From the NCBI GenBank assembly GCA_044336205.1, contig CP172318.1, forward strand, positions 992,001-1,056,000: a stretch of 64,000 bases of DNA. Reading direction: 5' to 3'. Below are positions 8,648 to 17,213 of this stretch, piece after piece (position 1 is the first letter of the stretch; each line of letters begins with the position of its first letter). The notes beneath the pieces are model-generated. The model made no database searches, had not been told where the DNA came from, and worked only from the letters and a program-made list of their open reading frames with translations. A program made the translations under genes and the position numbers. This stretch comes from Ruoffia sp044336205. Its GTDB lineage: Bacteria > Bacillota > Bacilli > Lactobacillales > Aerococcaceae.

Positions 8648-9946
8648 TTGAGTACAATTACAATGCGCCAAGCAAGTGAATACGTTGACCAATTAGTTAC
8701 AATCAATGCTTGGGTAACAAATAAACGTAGTAGTGGCAAAATTGCATTTTTACAATTAAGAGATGGTAAGGAGTATTTCCAAGGTGTCGTGTTGAAGAAT
8801 GAAGTAGGCGAGGGAACTTTTGATTTAGTTAAACACCTTAACCAAGAAACAAGTGTAGAGGTTACAGGGATTGTTCAAACTGATGATCGTTCAAGTCTTG
8901 GTTATGAATTATTAGTTAAATCAATTAAAGTTATTGGAGAAAGTATAAACTATCCAATTACGCCTAAGGAACACGGTACAGATTTTCTAATGGATCATCG
9001 TCATTTATGGTTACGCTCTACAAAGCAACATGCCATAATGACTGTGAGAAATGAAATTATTCGTGCAACATATCAATTTTATAATGACCGTGGATTTATT
9101 AAGATAGATCCTCCAATTCTGACAGGAAGTTCACCGGAAGGAACTACTGAATTATTCCATACAAAATATTTTGACGAAGATGCTTTTTTATCTCAAAGTG
9201 GTCAACTGTATCTTGAAGCAGCGGCTATGGCCTTTGGTAAAGTCTTTTCATTTGGGCCGACTTTCCGTGCTGAAAAGTCGAAGACTCGTCGTCATTTAAT
9301 AGAATTCTGGATGATGGAACCTGAAATGGCTAATTATAATCATGAAGAAAGCTTACAACTTCAAGAAGAATATGTCGCTTTCTTAGTTAGAAATGTGATT
9401 GATAATTGTCAATCAGCATTAAAAACATTGGAGAGAGATGTTGAGCTTCTTGAAAAATATACTATTACACCTTATCCTAGAGTGTCTTATACCGATGCCA
9501 TTACTTTATTAAACGAGAATGGTTTTGATGATATTAAATGGGGAGATGACTTTGGTTCTCCACATGAAACATACATCGCAAGTAAATATGAGCAACCAAT
9601 ATTCATTGTGAATTATCCAAAAGATATTAAACCTTTCTATATGAAAATTAATCCTGAGGATCCTTCGACTGTTCTATGTGCGGATATGATTGCACCAGAA
9701 GGTTACGGTGAGATTATTGGTGGGTCTGAGCGTGAAAATGATTATGACAAAATGAAAACAAATATAGAGAACTTTGGTTTAGACCTAGACGCGTATCAAT
9801 GGTATTTAGATCTTTCACGTTACGGTAGTGTGCCACATAGTGGATTTGGTATGGGGCTAGAACGTGCTGTAGCATGGATGTGTGGTATTGAACATATTCG
9901 AGAAACTGCTCCATTCCCAAGATTATTAAACCGTTTATATCCATAA
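8648..9946 (+). CDS. asnS: Asparaginyl-tRNA synthetase
   Basis: A class IIb synthetase charging tRNA-Asn. The 432 residues show the N-terminal OB-fold anticodon domain (VTINAWVTNKRSSGKIAFLQ), motif 2 (FSFGPTFRAEKSKTRRHLIE followed by FWMMEPE) and motif 3 (GFGMGLERAVAWMCG), plus HSGFGMGLER and AxPFPRL at the C-terminus. Translation starts at a TTG after taggagg. Gene order YpmB-asnS-dnaD-nth is as in Bacillus, but without aspB. Confidence 0.97.
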   Translation: MSTITMRQASEYVDQLVTINAWVTNKRSSGKIAFLQLRDGKEYFQGVVLKNEVGEGTFDLVKHLNQETSVEVTGIVQTDDRSSLGYELLVKSIKVIGESINYPITPKEHGTDFLMDHRHLWLRSTKQHAIMTVRNEIIRATYQFYNDRGFIKIDPPILTGSSPEGTTELFHTKYFDEDAFLSQSGQLYLEAAAMAFGKVFSFGPTFRAEKSKTRRHLIEFWMMEPEMANYNHEESLQLQEEYVAFLVRNVIDNCQSALKTLERDVELLEKYTITPYPRVSYTDAITLLNENGFDDIKWGDDFGSPHETYIASKYEQPIFIVNYPKDIKPFYMKINPEDPSTVLCADMIAPEGYGEIIGGSERENDYDKMKTNIENFGLDLDAYQWYLDLSRYGSVPHSGFGMGLERAVAWMCGIEHIRETAPFPRLLNRLYP

Positions 9947-10005
9947 TGTTTAATAAATTATATTAGAGTTAAATATGTAAAATATTTAGCAAAACTTTAA
10001 AAAAT

Positions 10006-10130
10006 CCGAACTTTTTACTATAGTGAAGTCACCTTGTACATCGGTCTCAACCATTGAATACTGTAAAGTATTGGCGATGTTGCATAAGAGGTATGAATGA
10101 CACTTAAAAAGTTCGGTCTTTTCTATTTTA
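10006..10130 (+). terminator. Large nested-stem terminator-like RNA element after asnS
   Basis: A perfect 12-bp outer stem (ccgaacttttta at 10006-10017 with taaaaagttcgg at 10106-10117) encloses about 88 nt and is followed by a T-rich tail. Inside, agtg/cact and tca/tga extend the stem, acatcg pairs with cgatgt, and atact pairs with agtat in the core. It is larger than an ordinary terminator hairpin and no gene lies in it. It may be the asnS terminator or a small structured RNA. Confidence 0.6.
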
Positions 10131-10166
10131 GCAAGGTAATTTAATGATGTTAGAAAGGAGGATACT

Positions 10167-10885
10167 ATGCAAAGTTCTATATATGATTGGATGAAAAATG
10201 GATTTACAGCAATTCCAAATGTATTATTTGACCAATTCCATTCCTTAGAGTTGAGTGGAGATGAGATGGTGTTGTTGCTTTTTATGATGTCTTTAATTAA
10301 TAGAAATATCCCCGTAAAAGATATTGAACAAGTAGCTAATGGATTAGGTTGGTCAAATCACGAGGTTTTTGAGGGACTTAATGCTCTGTTGAACAAAGAT
10401 TTTTTAGATATTGAACTTGTGACTAATCAAGAAGGTAAGAAAGAAGACCACTATACTTTACGACCGTTGTTTGACAAATTGGATGAAATCCATTTTCAAA
10501 AAACAAGTCAAACAGTTAATGAACCAGCTTCAAATGAAAGTTTAAATGTTGTGCCACTTTTTGAGCAAGAATTTGGACGTCAATTAACCCAAATTGAGCT
10601 TGAAACTTTAGGTGATTGGGTGAATGTCTCAAAATATGATGGCGAATTAATTAAACTCGCACTAAAACAAGCAGTATTAAATCAAGCCTTAAGTTTAAAG
10701 TATATTGATAGAATCCTTTTAAACTGGGAGAAAAAAATATTAGAACAGTGAATGAAGCCCAGAGAGATATTGAACGATTTGAAAATCGTCATAGCTCAAA
10801 TAAACAAATTAATAATCAAGATCAATTGCTTTCGGAGTATGACCATTTGAAGATTCCTATTAATTATTGGGATAATATTGAATAA
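10167..10885 (+). pseudogene. dnaD: Replication initiation protein DnaD, frameshifted near its C-terminus
   Basis: DnaD helps load the replicative helicase at oriC and at restart sites. The N-terminal winged-helix domain (ITS-like start SSIYDWMKNGFTAIPNVLF) and the DnaD/DnaB2 domain (FGRQLTQIELETLGDWVN to KYIDRILLNWEKK) are present. The frame breaks in a run of seven A at 10731-10737: as read, it ends ILEQ at 10751, but one more A gives WEKKNIRTVNEAQ, the conserved family sequence, continuing to a stop at 10885. The corrected protein is 239 residues. Because dnaD is essential in relatives, a base-call error is likely; a truncated 194-residue DnaD is the alternative. Confidence 0.85.
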
Positions 10886-10897
10886 GGAGAATAATCT

Positions 10898-11512
10898 ATG
10901 TTATTAAATTCAGAAGAAGTCCTCGATTTAATTCATCGCATGGAAAGATTAATTCCTGATGCCAAATCAGAATTGGAATATGAAGATCCATTCCATCTGT
11001 TAATAGCAGTTATACTTAGTGCACAATCTACTGATAAGCAAGTTAATAAGATTGCTCCTGCTTTATTTGAAGCATTCCCAGATCCACTATCAATGAGTTT
11101 AGCAAGCTCAAAAGAAGTAGAACCTTATATTCAATCTTTAGGTTTGTATCGTAATAAAGCTAAATATTTAGTGTCAGCAGCACAAAAGATTGTTGCGGAT
11201 TACCAAGGGGAGGTACCTCGTACAAGAAAAGAATTAATGTCTTTAGCAGGAGTAGGAAGAAAGACAGCAAATGTCGTATTATCAATTGTATTTAACACAC
11301 CAGCTATTGCTGTAGATACACATGTTGAAAGAGTCTGTAAACGGTTAGGTATTGTTGAAAAAGATGCAACGCCCTTACAAATTGAAAAAACATTAATGGA
11401 AAAACTTCCTGAAGAGTATTGGAGTAAGGCCCACCAATTATTAGTTTTATTTGGCCGTTATTACTGTACATCAAGAAGTAAGGAATGTTTTGAATATTTA
11501 GAAAATGTATAA
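10898..11512 (+). CDS. nth: Endonuclease III-type DNA glycosylase lacking the Fe-S cluster
   Basis: Base-excision repair glycosylase/AP lyase of 204 residues. The helix-hairpin-helix with catalytic Lys (LAGVGRKTAN) and the catalytic Asp (AIAVDTHVERVCKRLG) are intact. The C-terminus reads YYCTSRSKECFEYLENV and stops: only the first two Cys of the C-X6-C-X2-C-X5-C cluster motif are present, so no [4Fe-4S] cluster can form. Neither neighbouring frame restores the missing Cys. A second cluster-less homologue lies at 51113-51745. Start ATG follows ataaggaga. Confidence 0.93.
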   Translation: MLLNSEEVLDLIHRMERLIPDAKSELEYEDPFHLLIAVILSAQSTDKQVNKIAPALFEAFPDPLSMSLASSKEVEPYIQSLGLYRNKAKYLVSAAQKIVADYQGEVPRTRKELMSLAGVGRKTANVVLSIVFNTPAIAVDTHVERVCKRLGIVEKDATPLQIEKTLMEKLPEEYWSKAHQLLVLFGRYYCTSRSKECFEYLENV

Positions 11513-11530
11513 ATATAATCATTAAAAATA

Positions 11531-11611
11531 AGAACGGTCATCGAAACTTTAAACATTTAACCCCACATTTATAAAGGTTATAGATAAAAGTTATGATGAA
11601 CGTTCTTTTTT
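11531..11611. terminator. Bidirectional terminator between nth and the ECF S-component gene
   Basis: An imperfect long stem: agaacg (11531-11536) with cgttct (11601-11606), inner tcatc/gatga, then aacttt/aaagtt, around a loop of about 35 nt, followed by six T. It sits between convergent genes and can serve both. Confidence 0.7.
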
Positions 11612-11625
11612 GTCATATATAAAGG

Positions 11626-12213
11626 CTAACGTCTTGATTTTTTTACACCAACATAAATAATTGGCGTAATGATTGTTGCAATGATTGCCTCTGGAATCCC
11701 GTTAGCTGTGACGACTCCTAACAGAATTGTCCATAATTGACTTGTGCTAGCCCCTTCAATAGCACTAATGTACTCAGTAGGCTTGAATAGACCAATTGAT
11801 GTAAGTACAAGCAGAGTATTAAGTAAGGAGCCTATAAATCCTGCTAAAGCAGCTTTAGTCGTATTAGAAAGCTTATCAAGAAAGTATTTTATTAATATCC
11901 CTGTAACTAGTGGCATTAATATCCTCGGTAATACACTTACAAGAGGGGATGTAAAAATCATTCTTTCGATGGGATTACCAATAAGCCAAGCACGTACTAA
12001 TGAATTTAAACCGAATATAAATCCTAAAATCACACCGTCAGAAATTCCTAACCATAAAGTTCCCAATATCACTGTAATAGGGATAATGGTCATCGCAATA
12101 GGTCCAATATTAATAAATCCAAGAAATGGAACCCAACTTTGTAAAATAATAATCGCAGTAAATAGAGAAAGAGTTACTAATCTCCTAGCATTATTATTAG
12201 AATAACTATTCAT
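11626..12213 (-). CDS. ECF transporter S-component (possibly pantothenate-type)
   Basis: A 195-residue integral membrane protein with about six hydrophobic segments, the substrate-binding part of an energy-coupling factor vitamin transporter. The start (MNSYSNNNARRLVTLSLFTA) fits the family, in which an Arg-Arg/Lys stretch precedes the first helix and the A-x-x-x-A helix contacts EcfT. The pattern VPFLGFINIGPI and LVSVLPRILMPLV recalls PanT-like proteins, but the substrate is uncertain. I chose the ATG at 12213 (aaggag 9 nt upstream); an in-frame extension to 12375 runs through a mobile-element remnant and is false. No EcfA or EcfT gene lies in this window. Confidence 0.8.
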   Translation of the reverse strand: MNSYSNNNARRLVTLSLFTAIIILQSWVPFLGFINIGPIAMTIIPITVILGTLWLGISDGVILGFIFGLNSLVRAWLIGNPIERMIFTSPLVSVLPRILMPLVTGILIKYFLDKLSNTTKAALAGFIGSLLNTLLVLTSIGLFKPTEYISAIEGASTSQLWTILLGVVTANGIPEAIIATIITPIIYVGVKKSRR

Positions 12214-12308
12214 AATCATTTTCTCCTTAATATTCGTAATCAGATTATAACATATAAGGTGAATAATATTAAAAATTATTAGTTTAAATCTCCAAAGTAT
12301 ATACAAAA

Positions 12309-12392
12309 AAGAGCGAGATCTCATAATGTAGTGCCCCCAAAAAGTTAGAATTTTGGTCCAACTTTTTGGGGGCACTACATAATCTCGCTCTT
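12309..12392 (-). terminator. Terminator of the recU-PBP1A transcript, interrupted by a mini-element
   Basis: Read on the minus strand, aagagcgaga and tctcgctctt (10 bp, followed by T tract) form the terminator stem. The loop holds the 53-bp inverted-repeat element at 12327-12379, so the element has been inserted into the terminator loop without breaking the stem. Confidence 0.75.
12327..12379. mobile_element. 53-bp inverted-repeat mini-element (IS3-like ends, MITE or IS remnant)
   Basis: The two ends are 23-bp inverted repeats differing at one position; each starts TGTAGTGCCCCC and ends in AAAAAGTT plus three bases. Only 7 bp (attttgg) remain between them. A 3-bp direct repeat taa flanks it (12324-12326 and 12380-12382), the target-site duplication size usual for IS3-family insertions. 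The TGTAGTG end resembles IS3-family termini as I remember them. There is no transposase; mobility would need one in trans. Confidence 0.8.
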
Positions 12393-12400
12393 TAAAATTA

Positions 12401-14908
12401 TTACATATTGGGTTCAGATAAAGGATTATTTAGAGATTCTTGGTTCTCTAAGCTATCCTCACTGTTACCATCACTTTCATCAGTTGGCGACGTTGATTCA
12501 TCATTACTATCAGATTTATCATCGCTTGATGATTCCTCTTCGGATTCTTCTTGGGATAAAGTTAGTGTAATTACTAAGGTATCAGAACTACTATTACCAT
12601 CGATAATTCTTAGTCTCAATACATACTCACCCATTGATTCTGCTGGAATTTGCATTGCAGTGTTCGTACCAGTATAAATGACCGCATCATTCACTGATAA
12701 TTCAAATTGCCCAGAATCAGAGGTTGGTGTCCATGATGCATTAATAACTTTATTTTCTGAATCATATTCAGCATAGAAGTTCGCTGGTGGATTGATGTAT
12801 CGACCGTAAGCAAGTGATTGTTCTTTCGGTTCTTGTCCAGCTATGAACAGTTCCATTGATCGTACTTCTGCTGGTGTATAAGGACCAGGCAATAAGATAG
12901 GATCAGTATATTTTTCAATTTCAACTTCCACAACGTTAGTTGGTTTTTGCCAATCTGTTACTGGGACATCTTCCATGAGATAAGACATCATTTCTTTATA
13001 AATACGTTGAGGTATCGCTGTCTCATCTAATGTTAGATAATTACCCGGTTCAGTCATATTGTCATAACCAACCCATGTACTCATTGCATATTGTGGAGTA
13101 TAACCTACATACCAGCCATCAGGAGCGGCATAGGTAGATGCATCTAAGCCAAGTTGTTCCAATTGAGCGTCGGTATAGTTTGTTGTTCCGGTTTTACCAG
13201 CGTGATAAATTCCTTCAATGTTCGAACTACTTGCAAAGACACCAGGAACGCCCTTAAGAATATCTGTAAGCATATAAGCAGTCGAATCTTTCATTGCTTG
13301 TCTTGATTCAGTTTCAAATACTTCCTCAGTTCCTGCTGAGGTAATGACTTTATTGACAGTGTATGGTTTGTTATATACCCCATAATTTGAGATTGCAGCA
13401 TATGCAGCTGATAGTTGAATAGGTGTCATTTCTCCACCAATTGCATTGTGTTCTAATAATTCACGCTTATTCTCATTCAATATATTAATATCTAGCTTTT
13501 GTAGGAAAGCATAGGCATTATCAAGACCTACAGCTTGTAGCATTTTTAATGCTGGAACGTTACGAGAACCCGCTAAGGCTTCTCTAATAGTCAGGTTTCC
13601 TTCATATTCAAAGTCGTAGTTATTTAAGACGACACCATCAGAATAAGTGTAAGGCTCATCAACAACTAGTGTTCCCGTAGAGAAGTTTAGGTACTCAATG
13701 GCAGGACCATAAGCTGATAAAGGCTTCATCGTCGAACCAATGGACCTCTTTAAAGTGTTTGCACGGTTAAGTCCCATTGCCACTTCTTGTTTTCTACCGC
13801 CTATGATTGCTATAAGTTGTCCATTATCAACATCAATAATAGATGACGCTGTTTGTAATTCATCATCTGGGAATATAACAGCCTCATTGTTATTCACCGT
13901 TTGATACAACTTTTCTTGAGCTTTGTAATCCATATTAGTATAAACTTCAACACCATCTGTATAGATATTTATATTCATCTTATCTTGAACTTCTTGTGCA
14001 ACGACATCTAGATAAGCATCAATAGTCAAGTCAACTTCTTGTGTCGAGCTGTCTGATAAAGGTATCAACATTGATTCTATTGAAGTGTTTAATGCTTCAT
14101 CGTGTTCTTGTTGAGATATTCTTCCTTGATCAAGCATAACTTGAAGAACTAGATCTCTACGTTCTTTTGCAGATTCTGGATTTGAATATGGGTCGTAATC
14201 AGAAGGTGCTTGAGGGATCCCAGCTATTAGGGCTGCTTCAGCTAAATTAATCTCTTGAATGTCTTTACCAAAGAATTCTTTAGCAGCCGTTTTTGCTCCA
14301 TAAATATTGTTAGAATAGAACAATTTATTCAGATATAGTGTCATAATTTCATCTTTAGAATATTGTTGTTCAATCTGCATGGATAGCCATGCTTCTTGCG
14401 ATTTTCTTTCTAAAGTTTGATCTTGAAAATCGGTAGAGAATACGGATAATTTAATTAATTGTTGTGTAATAGTACTACCACCTTGGACAATCTCACCTGC
14501 ACGTAAATTAGCTAATGCAGAACCTAATATACGAATTGGATCAACTCCGATGTGATTGTAGAATCTTGTGTCTTCAATAGCTACGACGGCTTCTTCAAGA
14601 ATAGGAGGGATTTCAGAAGATTCCATAACATCTTTATTTTGCCCACCGAGCTCTTTGATGAGATTGCCAGTCCTATCGAATATTTTTGATGAGACTTGAC
14701 CTTGAAGATCAGAAGCTGTTATTTCTGGAGAATTCATTGCATAGTAGCCGAACAATCCAGCTCCTCCTAGTACAATTAAAAAGAATAATGAAATCAATAC
14801 AATGATTATTTTTTTAAAAATTGAACTTGTATTGAACTTCCTTTTATTAGATCTATTTCGATTATTTTTCTTATATTTTTTTCGCTCAACGCGACTTCCT
14901 GTAGCCAT
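12401..14908 (-). CDS. ponA: Class A penicillin-binding protein 1A
   Basis: Bifunctional peptidoglycan glycosyltransferase/transpeptidase, 835 residues. A basic cytoplasmic head (about 1-30) precedes one membrane segment (IIIVLISLFFLIVLGGAGLF). The GT51 domain has EDTRFYNHIGVD and GGSTITQQL; the transpeptidase domain has SxxK (GSTMKPL), SxN (SRNVPA) and KTG (GKTGTTNYTD). The end (about 770-835) is a disordered Ser/Asp/Glu tail after a fibronectin-like domain. It is cotranscribed with recU (14 nt apart), the order seen in Bacillus and Lactobacillales. Confidence 0.96.
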   Translation of the reverse strand: MATGSRVERKKYKKNNRNRSNKRKFNTSSIFKKIIIVLISLFFLIVLGGAGLFGYYAMNSPEITASDLQGQVSSKIFDRTGNLIKELGGQNKDVMESSEIPPILEEAVVAIEDTRFYNHIGVDPIRILGSALANLRAGEIVQGGSTITQQLIKLSVFSTDFQDQTLERKSQEAWLSMQIEQQYSKDEIMTLYLNKLFYSNNIYGAKTAAKEFFGKDIQEINLAEAALIAGIPQAPSDYDPYSNPESAKERRDLVLQVMLDQGRISQQEHDEALNTSIESMLIPLSDSSTQEVDLTIDAYLDVVAQEVQDKMNINIYTDGVEVYTNMDYKAQEKLYQTVNNNEAVIFPDDELQTASSIIDVDNGQLIAIIGGRKQEVAMGLNRANTLKRSIGSTMKPLSAYGPAIEYLNFSTGTLVVDEPYTYSDGVVLNNYDFEYEGNLTIREALAGSRNVPALKMLQAVGLDNAYAFLQKLDINILNENKRELLEHNAIGGEMTPIQLSAAYAAISNYGVYNKPYTVNKVITSAGTEEVFETESRQAMKDSTAYMLTDILKGVPGVFASSSNIEGIYHAGKTGTTNYTDAQLEQLGLDASTYAAPDGWYVGYTPQYAMSTWVGYDNMTEPGNYLTLDETAIPQRIYKEMMSYLMEDVPVTDWQKPTNVVEVEIEKYTDPILLPGPYTPAEVRSMELFIAGQEPKEQSLAYGRYINPPANFYAEYDSENKVINASWTPTSDSGQFELSVNDAVIYTGTNTAMQIPAESMGEYVLRLRIIDGNSSSDTLVITLTLSQEESEEESSSDDKSDSNDESTSPTDESDGNSEDSLENQESLNNPLSEPNM

Positions 14909-14922
14909 ATATGACTTCCTTT

Positions 14923-15525
14923 CTACAAACTATTTACTCTTGTTTCTAAATAATTATCTAAAGCTTTGAGATAATCAATCATAGGATTGAAACTCGTAGG
15001 ACATATATACCCAACTTCTTTGATATATTCATACGATATACTTTGTTTGTTATTTTCTTGTATATATTTATTTATTAGTTGATACGGAACTAAGAATATT
15101 TCATCATAAGCTGTGAATGAAATAATTAAAAAAGCAATCCCACCTTGATGGATACAAGCCATCATATGATCTCGTTGATGTTCAGGTAAATTTGAAAGTG
15201 GAAAACTTGTTTTATTACGTGTTTCTTTAGCTTCAAAGTCAACATAAAAACCCTTATATACACCATTATAATCAGTAGTAGAAGCGTGTCTATAGTATGC
15301 TTCAGTGATTTTAGCAGCACTTCTTTTCGGGTAATCAACTTTTACGACTTGAATAGGTGTTGGTTTTTTATGAATAATTCCAAGGCCATGAGCTAAATAA
15401 TACTGATTACTATTATTTAAACGTTCTTCAAGTGACATACCACGGCTACCATAGGTAATCGTTTTTTTAGTCGTTTTTTTCTGAAAATCCTTGCGAGGCC
15501 CATGTCCTAAGGGATATTTAACCAT
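14923..15525 (-). CDS. recU: Holliday junction resolvase RecU
   Basis: RecU cleaves Holliday junctions during recombination and chromosome segregation. The 200 residues show the family nuclease core: AYYRHASTTDYNGVYKGFYV followed by DFEAKETRNKTSFPLSNL with catalytic Asp, Glu and Lys. N-terminal VKYPLG and RGMSLEERLN are typical. It is first in a two-gene operon with PBP1A. The ATG follows an aggagggga site. Confidence 0.95.
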   Translation of the reverse strand: MVKYPLGHGPRKDFQKKTTKKTITYGSRGMSLEERLNNSNQYYLAHGLGIIHKKPTPIQVVKVDYPKRSAAKITEAYYRHASTTDYNGVYKGFYVDFEAKETRNKTSFPLSNLPEHQRDHMMACIHQGGIAFLIISFTAYDEIFLVPYQLINKYIQENNKQSISYEYIKEVGYICPTSFNPMIDYLKALDNYLETRVNSL

Positions 15526-15551
15526 ATTTCCCCTCCTTATTACTATCCTTC

Positions 15552-15557
15552 ATTATA
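15552..15557 (-). promoter_or_regulatory. Possible -10 box for recU-PBP1A
   Basis: TATAAT on the minus strand, 27 nt upstream of the recU start. I do not see a good -35 box at 16-18 nt, so this is tentative. The rest of the 286-bp divergent gap is AT-rich and holds the tig promoter. Confidence 0.35.
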
Positions 15558-15741
15558 ACTAATAATTTTCCTGGATAATAGTTAAATCAATAAAAACCTT
15601 AATAATGTACAAAAATAAGTATTAAAACTCAGTGTTATAAATTTTATCATATTTAAATAAAAATAATATGAAGAAACTGTGACTAACCATAATATTTAGA
15701 TTGTATAAAGCTATTTTTAAAGAAAGTCTGCTACATTACTG

Positions 15742-15770
15742 TTTACAAACCAATTAATATCAGTTAAAAT
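15742..15770 (+). promoter_or_regulatory. Predicted sigma-A promoter of tig
   Basis: TTTACA (15742-15747), 17-nt spacer, TAAAAT (15765-15770). It is 41 nt upstream of the tig ATG, which follows a ttggaggg site. Confidence 0.7.
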
Positions 15771-15811
15771 ACATAGGTATGTAAAACAAGAAGTGTTGGA
15801 GGGTTAATTTA

Positions 15812-17095
15812 ATGACTACAAATTTTGAAAAAACTAATGGTAATGAAGGAACATTAACTTTTGAGATTCCTGAAAAAGAAGTTAAGAAAGCTTTGGATGC
15901 AGCATTTAAGAAAGTACAAAAAACTGTTACGGTACCTGGATTCCGTAAAGGAAAAGTTCCACGCCAAATCTTTAACAATGTATATGGTGAAGAAGCTTTA
16001 TATGATGAAGCTTTAAATGCAGTATTACCAACTGCATTTGAGAACGCAGTTAAAGAAGCGAATATTGATGTAGTAGGTCAACCACAATTCGATATCGAAA
16101 CAATTGGCAAAAATGAACCTTGGGTTATGAAAGCTGAAGTGACATTAAAACCTGAAGTTGTCCTTGGTGAATATAAAGGATTAACAATTGAAAAACAAGA
16201 AACAGAAGTTTCTGACGAGGAAGTTCAAAATGAAATCAAATCACAACAAGAAAGATTAGCTGAATTAGTAGTTAAAGAATCAGCTGCAGAGAATGGTGAC
16301 ACAGTTGTAATTGATTATGAAGGTTTTGTGGGTGAAGAAGCTTTTGAAGGCGGAAAAGCTGAAAACTCTTCATTAAAACTAGGTTCAGATTCATTCATTC
16401 CAGGATTTGAAGACCAATTAATTGGAGCATCTGCGGGTGACGATGTAGAAGTTAATGTTACATTCCCTGAAGATTACCAAGCAGAAGATTTGGCTGGTAA
16501 AGATGCAGTATTCAAAGTAAAAGTACACGAAGTTAAAGCTACAGAATTACCTGAGTTAGATGATGAGTTTGCAAAAGATGTTGATGATGAAGTTGAAACT
16601 TTTGCAGAGTACGAGAATAAAGTTCGTGTTCGTTTAGAAGAAGAAAAACAACAAACAGCGAAAGATTTACGTGAGGATAGTGCTTTACGTCTTGCTGTAG
16701 AGAACGCTGAAGTTGAAGGCGGAATTCCTTGGGCAATGACTCATGAAGAAATTCACCGTCAAATGGATTACTTCTTAAATAACTTAAGCCGTCAAGGAAT
16801 CCAACCAGAAATGTACTACCAAATTACAGGTACAACTGAGAAAGATTTACATGATCAGTTCGAAGAAGAAGCTGAATTACGTACAAAAACTAATTTAGTT
16901 TTAGAAGCAATTGTTAAAGCAGAAAACATAGAAGTAACAGAAGCTGAGCAAGAAGAAGAAATTAACACACTGGCAGAACAATATGGTATGGAAGCAGACC
17001 AAGTTCGTGGTTTCGTTACAACTGATATGCTTGATTCAGACATCAAGATGAAGAAAGCAATGAGCATTATTGTTGACACAGCCGTAGAAGAATAA
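15812..17095 (+). CDS. tig: Trigger factor (ribosome-bound chaperone, prolyl isomerase)
   Basis: 427 residues. The N-terminal ribosome-binding domain has the GFRKGK signature (VPGFRKGKVPRQIF). The FKBP-type isomerase domain follows (DTVVIDYEGFVGEEAFEGGK), then the helical chaperone domain (about 245-427). Highly acidic, as usual. It precedes clpX, the common tig-clpX order. Synonymous codon use is strongly biased, as in highly expressed genes. Confidence 0.97.
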   Translation: MTTNFEKTNGNEGTLTFEIPEKEVKKALDAAFKKVQKTVTVPGFRKGKVPRQIFNNVYGEEALYDEALNAVLPTAFENAVKEANIDVVGQPQFDIETIGKNEPWVMKAEVTLKPEVVLGEYKGLTIEKQETEVSDEEVQNEIKSQQERLAELVVKESAAENGDTVVIDYEGFVGEEAFEGGKAENSSLKLGSDSFIPGFEDQLIGASAGDDVEVNVTFPEDYQAEDLAGKDAVFKVKVHEVKATELPELDDEFAKDVDDEVETFAEYENKVRVRLEEEKQQTAKDLREDSALRLAVENAEVEGGIPWAMTHEEIHRQMDYFLNNLSRQGIQPEMYYQITGTTEKDLHDQFEEEAELRTKTNLVLEAIVKAENIEVTEAEQEEEINTLAEQYGMEADQVRGFVTTDMLDSDIKMKKAMSIIVDTAVEE

Positions 17096-17124
17096 GATAA
17101 TTAAGGTTGTAGATTAATATATAT

Positions 17125-17181
17125 AGAGGGATAGCAAAAGTCACTAGATTGTATGTTGGGACTAGATTGCGTCCCTCTTTT
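17125..17181 (+). terminator. Hairpin with T-tail between tig and clpX
   Basis: agaggga (17125-17131) pairs with tccctct (17172-17178), inner gcaa pairs with ttgc, and agtc with gact; TTT follows. The loop holds a direct repeat (actagattg twice). It is a partial terminator that can lower clpX expression relative to tig. Confidence 0.6.
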
Positions 17182-17213
17182 GACGTAAAACTTAATATTA
17201 AGGAGGATAATAA

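Noticed and set aside
11531..11611. Separate small RNA after nth
   Set aside because: Stem, T tract and the convergent genes fit a bidirectional terminator.
12214..12375. N-terminal extension of the ECF S-component
   Set aside because: It reads through the 53-bp mini-element and AT-rich DNA without a ribosome site; the ATG at 12213 has one and matches the family.
12408..12677. Ser/Asp-rich open frame on the + strand
   Set aside because: It mirrors the low-complexity Ser/Asp/Glu tail of PBP1A encoded on the other strand.
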